Origin: Xiphias gladius
Lineage: Eukaryota; Chordata; Actinopteri; Istiophoriformes; Xiphiidae
Direction: 5' to 3'
DNA: 64,000 nt
Assembly: GCF_016859285.1 (NCBI RefSeq)
Contig: NC_053403.1
Location: 19,435,448-19,499,447, forward strand
The first letter of the stretch is position 1; each line of letters opens with the position of its first letter. The notes beneath the pieces are model-generated. The model was given only the letters and a program-made list of their open reading frames with translations. It had not been told where the DNA came from and searched no databases. Both the position numbers and the translations under genes were made by a program. Shown in pieces: positions 54,833 through 64,000 of this stretch.

Positions 54833-55500
54833 CAGTCACAGAGCACAACACACATATGAACACAAACATAGATGTACACACCTCTGACATTAAGATGAAT
54901 TGCACAAATCAATGTTTCCACCTTCTGCTCACTACAGGGCCCTACTGAGGGGCCTCTGCTACAACGAGGAGCCAAGTTCCCCTCATGCTGCTCTTTCATG
55001 ACCATAAAAATTACTTACAATAATTTATATGATGCAACTGTGATTAAAGGAGGAGTTTTGCAACATGCTAGAAATTTGGCATGGAGGAAACATGAGAAAA
55101 TGCAAAAGGCAGCTCAAAGCAGGTAGCTTTAATCCAGAAGTATCGGTTTTATGACTCGTGCCCTGAAGTGTACCATCCATGGCTAGAGCGTCATCTGCTG
55201 ACATCCTAACAGATCTTAATACTCATGAACCTACGCTGAGTGACTGACAATAACAGAAGAACTTGAAAAGATGGAATGGATGATAGTTTGAAGGCCAACA
55301 CTTTTTGGTTTAGATGAACTGATGTTCAGTGCTGACTTTGGAGTTGATAATTCAGCTGCCAGATTTTTTTATTTATGCCAAGGATTTGTTTGTTGGACTC
55401 TGATTAGAGTGTCCAGAAACTCAAAGAAAAATTTTCTTTTAAACCTGCAATTTGATATTCATTTTAATTTCCTCTCACAAGTTGTCATTTAGATAAAAAG

Positions 55501-55582
55501 AAATAAAAAATAAAAAATAAAAAATAAAAAATAAAAAATAAAAAATAAAAAATAAAAAAAAAATAAAAAATAAAAAATAAAA
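55501..55582. repeat. Heptanucleotide satellite (TAAAAAA)n
   Basis: At least 9 tandem units with a 7-base period, one unit slightly longer near 55554-55563. Purely simple sequence. Confidence 0.95.
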
Positions 55583-58500
55583 TTTTTTGGCTGTTATTAA
55601 TTATTGATAATTAGAAATGTATAATATTTGCCTGTTGACTGCAGCAAAAGTTTGCTAATTCATGTAAACAGCTTTTATCTCTAAAACTTTATCATGATGC
55701 ATAATACAAAAACAATCACCATTCCTGTGGTTCTTGTAGCTAAAGGCACAATTTCTTTGAACAGGCTCATTTCTGTAAAAACAATAGGACAGTGAGTAAA
55801 CTCAACCCCAAGGGAACATAGTAACCTATGCATGCAAGAGAAACTTCCACTGAAGCCCATGAGATGGGGTTATGGGAGGATACAAACAAAGACTGCAGAG
55901 TTCAAGGGCCCCAAATTGGGGCCAGAGAAATGTTTCTGACAATGACCAACCTCAGCACAGTTAGCCATGCCATTTTGCTGTCCTGCCCCTGTGATAGATG
56001 GATAGTGATGAACCTCCGAGAAGGTTGGTACATGTGTGTATGCACGCGCACTCCTCAATTACACGAACGTCTGTGTCAGCCCGTGGTTGCCTCTCAGCAC
56101 GTGTTTATACAAATGAATGTGTGGGCATGCCTTCCTCTGGAGGCAGGATGCCGTTTCTACATCCTTCTCTGCCTATAATTAGCCATCCTGATAAAACACT
56201 GGTTTGCTGGCGCTTGCAGGATCAAACAATGATGAGCAGGCAGCTCTCTTCACAGCACATTGCAGACGCCAGGTGGCTGTCCTTGAATTGAGTGCTGGGC
56301 TATATGCATTTTGCATCTGGAGGGCAATTAATCAGAGAAGGAAATTGTGATATTATATGATGACACTCTTGCAATCCCAATTACCAGAGACAGAGTCCTT
56401 GTTTTTTGATGTACAGTAAGCTCTGATTTGTGATATCAAGGGGATTTGTACATATTTAGGAGATTTTGTCACTGATTACCTTTTTGCATTTTCAGTGTCA
56501 CAGATCAATAAGATGCCCTCGACAGACTAACAGAACCTGTGTCTATTACAGTTTCTCCAAGCATGTCTCATTTTCCTCCACCTGTCTTCGCACACATACA
56601 GATGCCCAGTCACACATGCCTGCACACACAAACACATAACTCTATCTTAAATCACCTGCAGAATGATTACCTTCCCTTTTTGCTAGGAGGAGAGTATAAT
56701 ATTTGGGGGAGCAGGGGAGGGCCTTTTACTCAACCCAGTTTGTATTTTATTTCATTCTTATTAAAAAATGGCAACATCAGATGGCTTTTGTGTGCTCTAT
56801 GGGTCATAAAGGTACAGACAACAATCCTTTATATCAAGGGATCCCTGTATCAGGGCTCAGCCTCCTCATTGAAATCAGATGGTAAAAAACAATGTCTGAT
56901 ATTTTTTCAAATCTGGAGGTGGATTGAAAATATTGTGGTGCTCAAGTCCATGAACAGGCACAGAGCTGCCACCTTGGCACCATTTATTTAGCAGTGATTT
57001 ATTCAAAAAGGAGGTTTGGCTGTAAGTTTTAGCCATGTTAATGGCATTAAATATCATCAGGTCAAAATGTTTTTAAGAAATGAAATAAAAGATTCTGACC
57101 CCTTCCCACCCCATTAATTTTTGTCTCAGTTGCTTCAGTGGCAGAATATGAAACTACTATTAGGATGTCAGCCTCGGCAGCCTGCAGCTCTCTCTGTGAA
57201 TCCAAGCTAAGGAGCACAGAGCACAATCTGTGCAGAAAGGTAAAAGTTGGTTAGCAGTAGGAGGTTGCATGGATTTTGTCCTTTGATTACATTTTGTGTT
57301 TAAACGTCAAGATATCCCCGTGGAAAGATTCAGGGTCACCGTGCTCAGGTATATTTTGGCCTGACATAGTGAAGGAGCACTTATGTGACCTGAGTCCAGA
57401 AAGATGGAACAAAGGTTTTACTCTTTCTAATGTGAATCCCTTTCTAATGTGCTTTATATGAGATTTTAACCTAAAAATAACCTCAAACTGTCAAAATAAA
57501 AATCTGAAAAATTGTTGATGATCAGACTTGTTCCTATTATGACTTCTAAACCACAACTGTTACAGTGATGTCAAACAACTTTACTTCATTTCTGCTTCCT
57601 TTTTCTAATCCAACTTTTACTTTAAACTGTCACTGGCAGCTATACAATGACAATGAAACTAATTTATAGTGTGTAGTGGCCAACTGCCTTGGGCTGAAAG
57701 CTGCTGCGCTAAATTGACACTTTTGGCTTTGTGTGGCAGAAGCTTCTGTGATAAAGAGAAACACTCACTGAAAACTGTCTTTAAAGAGGCAGCACTTTGC
57801 TTACACTTTGAAATCCTGTCTACTGCAACAACACAAATGGTAAAAAAGAAGTTATAATTGGCCATTATGCAACGGTAATGGCCTTCATGTCAACCCGTCA
57901 TGATGGGCTGTTTCTCCTCTTCCCTTATCCCCGTGATTCCTTCTCTCCCATGCAGTCTACTGTCTCTTAACAAAGCAAATAGACAGAAAAAGACATAGTG
58001 AGACACAAAGATACTGACAGAGCATGACAAAGAGTCAAATGAGAAACAGTTGCTAATCTGAAAATCACACTGGCAGTGTTTCCATGGACTTCAGGGTCAA
58101 GGAATAGTCTCATGTGAGTTGCATGAGGATGAAAGGAGAGTGAGAGGCTGTCATTTCGGGATGCAAGAAGGCGAGGGAAGTGAGAGGTGAGGAGGAAGAT
58201 AGGGATTGGGGGCGGGAGAGGGTAGACGTGAATAAACGGAGAGAGCCAAGAGAGCAGTGAGATTTATGGCCAGGAGTGGGTGGCTGCTGAATTGTTCATG
58301 AGCTTGTGAATGTTGCCTCTTTCAGCACCCAGGTAGCATGATGCAGGATAGTCCAGATCTTCCACTTTTACAGGCCAAATCCAGAATTGTTGACTTCTCT
58401 CATTTTTTCATTAATTAGGCTGATTACATTTCTCAATTAAAGATTTACTTTACTTGGTAGTGTTGTGTCGGACTGTACTGACAGCTTTATTTACACAGTA

Positions 58501-58996
58501 AAATAAACATAATTACATCTTACATTTAAAAGAGGCTATTATCAATATGAACAGTTGAGCACAACTACTTTTATTCGAAAGGTGTCACACGTAGTGATTA
58601 AGCCACAGATAATTATCACCCAGCTCTGCAGGTGACATCCACTCTACGGAGCATTTTAGCATCTTTTGCGCTCATTGTTTTGGTTTTCGGGACCACAACT
58701 TTGGTTTTTTGGCTCACTCTCACTGCTCTCAGAGGGTTGTTTTTGGCTGCAACAGGGAGCTGTTTTTAGCAACAAAAAAAAAAACCCCTGAATGCCCACA
58801 GTATGCTCGCTGTCCAGCACCAATCGGCAGACAGACAGTAAACAGCAAGCTGGTAACCATCTTTAGCTTTAGCAGCTGCCACCATTTGCTTCCACAAAAG
58901 GGGTTGCTAGTATGTGGCTAGTTCAGTGAATGCTTTGTCTGAAAATACGCACCGCATGAACAAACAATTCTAAAAAAGGACCTTAAAGGGCCTTAA

Positions 58997-59732
58997 AGGA
59001 GTAGTAAGTGATTCTTGAGAAAGACTTGATATTTGAACTCAAAAGCAAAACAAATACATCCCTTTCTTCAGTGCTCCTTCAGAAGCTCAACCTCCCATTT
59101 CAGGGATCCACATTGCCAGTCAGCAACACTAACAACTGGGCTGGCTGACCAAAAGAGAAATATGGATACTCTTTCTCATAGCTGAAGCAAAACAAACAAT
59201 ATATTATAGAACGCCATCAAACAAATGACATGAACACAACATCCAGCATCCAGAGTTAGTTGTTTAGATTGTTTGATAAAACTAAAGTGTCAGAAGAGAA
59301 GACCGTAAGTTTGTAGCTAAGCTAACAAGTTAGGTAATGTTACCTGGCATAGCATTTTGAATTATGCATCAATACAAATAATCCCACTGTGCTAGCAAAC
59401 TTGTGTTGTTATGTCTTTGTGGCTTTAAAACCCTTGAGCAAATGCCATGAGCATATGTCAACAAGACAGAAAACTGTTGCTGCTGTGAAGCTGACATGCA
59501 GAGAGGATGGGACAGTTTCCCCTATGCATGAATGCCCCCTGTTGTTGATTGGCCAGAAGAGTGTTGAGTGGCTCGGTCCGAGTCAGTTTGTTCCCCATTT
59601 ACAGAGCCTGGGCCTTTAGGAACATCAGATTTTTTTTCAGTGCACACACAGAACGGAAAGCTAGTGGACCATGAAGATATATTCAGTGAATTTGACAAGA
59701 AGTGTATGGGATTTGAATCACTGACTATACCT
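58997..59732. mobile_element. Non-autonomous TTAA-flanked inverted-repeat element, copy 2
   Basis: Flanked by TTAA at 58993-58996 and 59733-59736. The left end is AGGAGTAGTAAGTGATTC; the right end, reverse-complemented, is AGGTATAGTCAGTGATTC. The interior follows that of 6107-7560 but is about half as long, as expected for internal-deletion derivatives. The frames 59389-59619 and 59568-59759 arise from it and are not supported as genes. Confidence 0.75.
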
Positions 59733-59893
59733 TTAAAGCCCCTGAAATCTTGGTTTTAAATCTTGACTATTTCTGTGTAACAGTAATATTCCAAACTATA
59801 TAAGCAAAAATGAAAGTCACAATTCAGAAAAAAATATTCAATGGACAATATAAGGTAACAACCCCACAACAACTAGATTTTGATTCAAATATA

Positions 59894-60909
59894 CACCCAG
59901 TAAGCACTTAATTTGGAACACCTTGTCACCTGCCTATCCATGCAATTATCCAATCACTCAGTCATGTGGCAGCAGTGCTATGCATAACAGCATCCAGTCA
60001 GGAGCTTCAGTTAATATTCATAGAAAACATCAGAATGGGGAAAAGAATATGATCACAGTTACTCTGACCGTGGCATGATTTGTGTTGCCAGACGAGCTGG
60101 TGTGACTGTTTCTGAAACAGCTGATCCCCTGGGATTTTCTTGCACAACAGACTCTAAAATTTACTCGAAAATGTGTGAAAAACAAAAAACATCCAGAAAC
60201 ACCCTGTTGATGAGTGATGCCAGAGGACAATGGCCAGACTATTTAACTGTGGTGAGCAGAAAAAACATCTCAGAATGCACAACACATCAAACCTTAAGGC
60301 GGAAGGGCTTCAACTGCAGAGGACCATGTCGGGTTCCACTCCTGCCAGCCCAGAAAGGAAATCTGTGGCTGCAGTGGGCACAGGCTCACCAAAACTGGAC
60401 AGTTGCAGACTGGAAAACATAGCCTGCTCTGATGATACCCGATTTCTACTGAGGCAGGCAGATGGAAGGGTCAGAATTTGGCATCTATGGACCCAACCTG
60501 CCTTGTGTCAAAGGTCCAGACTGGTTGTGTCGGTGTAATGTTGTGGGGGATGTTTTTTTGGCACACTTTTGGCCCCTTAATACCAATCAATCATTCATTG
60601 AATGCCACACTGTTGTTGCTGACCATGTGCATCCATTTATAGCCATAATTTACCATCTTCTAATGGAAACTTCCAGCCTGATAATGCATTATGTCATGTA
60701 CTTCAGTGGCCTCCCCAGTCACCGGAGATGAGTGTGAGTTTGGCAGAATGAATGTGCAGCTGATAAATCTGCACAAATTATGATGCAATCATGTAAGTAT
60801 GGACCAGAATCTAAAAGAAATGTTTCCAACATCTTTTGGAATCCATGCCATGAAGAATTATGCCTACCCAGTATTAGTATGGTGTTCATAATTAAGTGCT
60901 TGATTACTG
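59894..60909 (+). mobile_element. Tc1-like transposon relic, degenerate transposase
   Basis: Flanked by TA (59892-59893, 60910-60911). The ends CACCCAGTAAGCACTTAATT and (reverse-complemented) CAGTAATCAAGCACTTAATT are imperfect inverted repeats. The transposase reads on the plus strand in several frames: VARRAGVTVSETADPLGFS (helix-turn-helix part), 'HQTLRRKGFNCRGPCRVPLL', 'WAQAHQNWTVADWK', and later 'DGRVRIWHLWTQPALCQRS'. Stops, frameshifts and a deletion near 60690-60740 remove the C-terminal catalytic part. About 1.0 kb against roughly 1.2 kb in intact relatives. Confidence 0.88.
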
Positions 60910-62844
60910 TAGCTAGATCTAAACAGATCTAGCTAAGCAGTGTAGCACTTAGCACCAACATCTCCTCCTATGATCTATGCGTCCTATGATCTTGTTTAGC
61001 TTTAACTATTTGCTACACTGCCCCCTGATTTCTGGTGGTACCGCTCCATTTCGTTCGTATCCGTAAGCTTTCAGAAAACATTCACAAATACGGACGATGA
61101 ATGAAAGCAGAATACAGACACAGCCTTGAATGTGACAGTTCCAGTTGATCAATAATCAGTTTAATCTAATTAGCCTTCAGATTTTTAAGTAGAATTGTAG
61201 TGTAGTGTTGACTATGGGACCATATAATTTTTGGTCTGAATTCTTTCTTGAATCATTTCCCAGCTTCCTACTGTGTTCAGTTGTGTCTGTGTTCAACCAA
61301 ATGCATGCAGCATTTCTGGTAAAGGGAAATCTGATATCCCAATAATCCTGGAGTCCCAATATGCATCCAGTGATCAGAAAAAGATTTGTAGGCCCAGAGA
61401 GAGCAGACACAAAGGATTGAGTTTTCCCATTTGGTTTAAGTAGGAAATCTGTAATGTGAGGGCAAAGGGCTCAGTGGGCTCTTGTCTGATAAGTCATGGC
61501 ATTTTGTGTTAGCTGCATTGATAAAAAAAAATAAATCCTTTAAAGGGTTTAAGTTTTCAGACTGCTGAAGTCAAAACAGATTTTCTATTAGGTACAGACA
61601 GTTTCTCTTCTCTCTCACTTTCTGTTTTTCTGTCTGTCTTTGTTTCTCTCCTGGTAATTCTTCCTCCCTGGGAAATTCTTTCTCCTTTCTGCATCTGTGT
61701 CCTCTTTCGATTTCTCACAGTCTCTGCTGGGTTATTTCTATTCCCTCCCTTATTTTCACATAGTGTACAGTACCTTTACTGAGGGACATCAATACTAGTC
61801 CAGAGTGGACAATTTATTAAAACAGTGTGGAACGAAAATACCAACCTGACAATCATTTAGCTTCTACACTGTGTTCGGAATCGCAATTTATCTCCATTGT
61901 CCACATTATCTACATTCTGTCTGTCATCTTTCTGTTCACCTTAAAAACCGAGTTAAATGTTTCAGAGCTAATATCAACACAAGAGTAGCAATGCACATGG
62001 TGAATGGTTTTGCAAAACAAAACAAGCATAAACAAGCGCTAGCCAAATAAAAAAGTGTAAACAAAACAACATATTTTTTTTTTCATATGTTGCATTTACT
62101 AGTCAAAGGAGAAGATAGACTAAAAGTGAAGCTCATCATCACATATACATTGGTTGAAGGCATGTAGACAGACAAAACCCAGAAACATATTGTAACCCAC
62201 TTTCAAAAGCACTGCTATTCTGAAATGATGGGATCTCTAGAATTTGTGAAAGTATGTGAAATATAGTTACAAATTCACACTCTGTGCTTGGAACATTAGG
62301 GGCTCAATAAAAAGCCCTCTTTACCTTTCACATGTTTCTGTCTCTCCTATATTAGATCTAAGCCAAGCAATTTCCATCTCAAGGTTAAATCATCTGTGAT
62401 AGACATAGTGCTCCCTTTATTTTTCTCCATTTGTGGCAACTTTGAAAAATTGCATGTTTCTGCAGAGCAATTACAAGAGTAAGTTTAACTATTTGATAAT
62501 TGCCCTAACAGAATGAAAAACATTAATATTTAAGTTAATAGTATTTGTAACAAGTTTTACATTTGCTGTTTTCATTGTTCACTGTAGTAAATAGTTAGCA
62601 GAAGTTAAAAAGAGACCTTAGAGACCTAGACATGAGCTATTTAAACATTTTAGCCAATTAAACATGAGGTGTTTTTTTTAAAACAATTTTTACACAAGCT
62701 GTTATTATTTAAACCGTTCGATAATTAGTTTAATTTAAAGAAAAAACAATAGCAATAGCAAACCGTTAGTTTGCTTTAGTTGTGGTTCATGTTCCTATAT
62801 GAGGCAGAAGGAGAAACAGGAACTGAAGTTAAGAAAGGTAGGTA

Positions 62845-62916
<72 letters not shown>

Positions 62917-63000
62917 CAGTGAGAGCCTATTTCCTTTAAAGGAGCATCAACATGTTTAAAGGAAAGGTGGATATTGAAATTGCCTTTGAAGGCAAATTTC
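60910..63000. other. Intergenic, no gene recognised
   Basis: AT-rich DNA with pyrimidine-rich stretches near 61600-61750. Simple repeat (GT)n(GA)n at 62847-62916 is listed separately. No family-like reading frame. Confidence 0.55.
62847..62916. repeat. Compound microsatellite (GT)n(GA)n
   Basis: About 26 GT units followed by about 8 GA units. Confidence 0.97.
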
Positions 63001-63830
63001 CTGGTCTTACAGGAGATCTGTCCCTTCCACTCCCTACCTCACCCCTGACATCAGGCTGGATAACAGCAGATCTGGGCACTGACTGCTAAGTAAATGTCTG
63101 ACGAAAAAGAGGAGGTGGAGTACAATCCTGGAAGGCCTGAGGCCCAAACTCTGGCCAGATGTGACGGAGAGCAGCACTGAGCCAAAGACACAAGCCCAGC
63201 AGTCACTTCATTTACCCTGACTAGTGCTGCCTGCCCCAGCCGCAGAAGAAGAGTGCCCCTTAGGGCTGCTCCAGCAACCACCTCCAGCCTTTCTGTCGCA
63301 GGTTCCTCAGCATGCTCCACGCCGCCTTGTGCCTCCCATGTTCCCTCCCATGGTCCCTGACTGGTTGCCCCTAGTTAAACAGAGAACCTGACAAGCCTGG
63401 CTGCTCAGGGATTTCAACACCTTTCCCTTTCTTCTGTTAGGTAAGCAGATGGCATACCTACTTTTTAGGGATGAACTTAAATATCAAAATTAACCAATTG
63501 TGCTGCATAAACATTAAGAGTATTTTTTTTTAATGTTGCAATAATAAAATGTTACTCAATTAAACCCTCAACATCAGCAGCAGAATGTTGCGTCCAAGAG
63601 TTCTGAACTCTAAACTAACCTATAAATAAACTATGAGCAACATTTTAAGATGTTAGTGACATTAACTATGATTAATACAAAACAAAAAAGAGTCTAAGCT
63701 TAGTCTCTTATTTATGTAGCTTCCCAGCCTCAGCAGACATCTTCCAATGTTCCCTTATCGCCTACCTCCTCCTCCTCATCTGCTGAACCTACAACATCCA
63801 CCACTAGTGTATAACAGTCTTTGCATCCAG
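63001..63830. other. GC-richer island near the right edge, exon-like but unassigned
   Basis: Composition changes abruptly at about 63000 (CpG- and C-rich to about 63400). Plus strand: an ATG frame MSDEKEEVEYNPGRPEAQTL at 63094 meets TGA at 63178 but stays open after it to 63360. A good acceptor-like tract (CCTTTCCCTTTCTTCTGTTAG) with a GTAAGC directly after lies at about 63421-63446. At 63719, after 'atttatgtag', a Ser/Thr/Pro-rich frame SQPQQTSSNVPLSPTSSSSS ends at TAA near 63814. The minus strand is open for 89 codons (63051-63320). No family was recognised; it may be a gene edge, a retroelement scrap or chance. Confidence 0.3.
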
Positions 63831-64000
63831 ATGACATGGTAACTTGGCATTTTTCTTATAAACAGTCCCAAACCTCAAAATTTTAGGCATTAATAGTATA
63901 TTGAGGATGCTTTCAAAAAATGCCATGAATAGTTTTTATTTATCTATTAATTTAACATAAAAAGTGCAGTAAAGAGAAAAAACCTAAATCAAATCAATAT

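Larger units (their letters stand above)
51228..58996. other. Intergenic spacer, no gene recognised; some composition suggests conserved noncoding DNA
   Basis: It includes a perfect hairpin at 52677-52708, a Tc1-like terminal fragment at 53525-53720 and microsatellites at 54730 and 55501. The stretch 56170-56460 has dense homeodomain- and POU-like words. Open frames up to 150 codons (56539-56991) show no domain and no splice context I can support. Confidence 0.5.

Noticed and set aside
54699..55005. Frames with repeated HTHT, RTHA or CVRA
   Set aside because: Translations of the (CA)n(CACG)n microsatellite.
55828..56178. 116-codon plus-strand frame
   Set aside because: No domain, no splice signals that extend it, and overlapping open frames on both strands; more likely noncoding.
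56539..56991. 150-codon plus-strand frame
   Set aside because: Composition is ordinary AT-rich intergenic DNA and no family is recognised; kept as unsupported.
60075..60731. Three overlapping plus-strand frames (60075-60422, 60230-60538, 60462-60731)
   Set aside because: Frame-shifted pieces of one Tc1-like transposase relic.
63094..63360. Selenoprotein with TGA as selenocysteine
   Set aside because: Only one TGA and no SECIS-like structure, family or cysteine homolog recognised.

Overview
This is eukaryotic, vertebrate genomic DNA, most likely from a teleost fish (probably a percomorph; this is inferred from repeat content and gene sequence, not proven). Genes are split into small exons with GT-AG introns. 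The intergenic DNA is AT-rich and full of (CA)n microsatellites, Tc1/mariner relics, MITEs and other repeats familiar from fish genomes. One 500-base run of N (17501-18000) is an assembly gap. No bacterial-style operons, CRISPR arrays or rRNA/tRNA genes were seen.

Three protein-coding genes were reconstructed exon by exon, all on the minus strand. brms1l (4068-10492, 10 coding exons, 324 aa) encodes a Sin3-HDAC corepressor subunit. psma6 (18365-22180, 6 of about 7 coding exons visible) encodes a 20S proteasome alpha subunit; its last short exon is not in the readable sequence and probably lies in the N gap. fam177a1 (42208-44723, 5 coding exons, 220 aa) encodes a FAM177-family protein. All exon junctions keep phase, and the products match the vertebrate families from end to end (psma6 lacks its C-terminus). 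These genes all map to human 14q13, so the window is a rearranged piece of that synteny block. They serve unrelated cellular jobs (chromatin repression, protein degradation, Golgi/membrane biology) and do not form a pathway.

Layout: 1-4067 is brms1l 3' UTR and flank; 4068-10492 brms1l; 10493-17500 promoter and repeat-rich spacer; 17501-18300 gap plus (CA)n; 18365-22180 psma6; about 22.3-41 kb a gene-poor spacer with MITEs, a 21-bp minisatellite and a LINE 3' fragment; 41.1-44.7 kb fam177a1; 44.8-64 kb gene-poor DNA with two Tc1-like relics, a second copy of the brms1l-intron MITE, microsatellites and a GC-rich island at the right edge.

The most interesting structure is in brms1l. The intron between coding exons 6 and 7 has the signature of a minor-spliceosome (U12) AT-AC intron: ATATCCTTT donor, CCTTAAC branch site, AC acceptor. 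About 93% of this intron is one TTAA-flanked inverted-repeat transposon. One of its TTAA target copies is the TTAA core of the U12 branch site, so the element's own terminal CC now completes the branch-point consensus. A second, shorter copy of the family lies at 58997-59732. Also notable are a broken duplicate of a psma6 exon inside another psma6 intron, and a GT-repeat/poly-G 5' splice site in brms1l.
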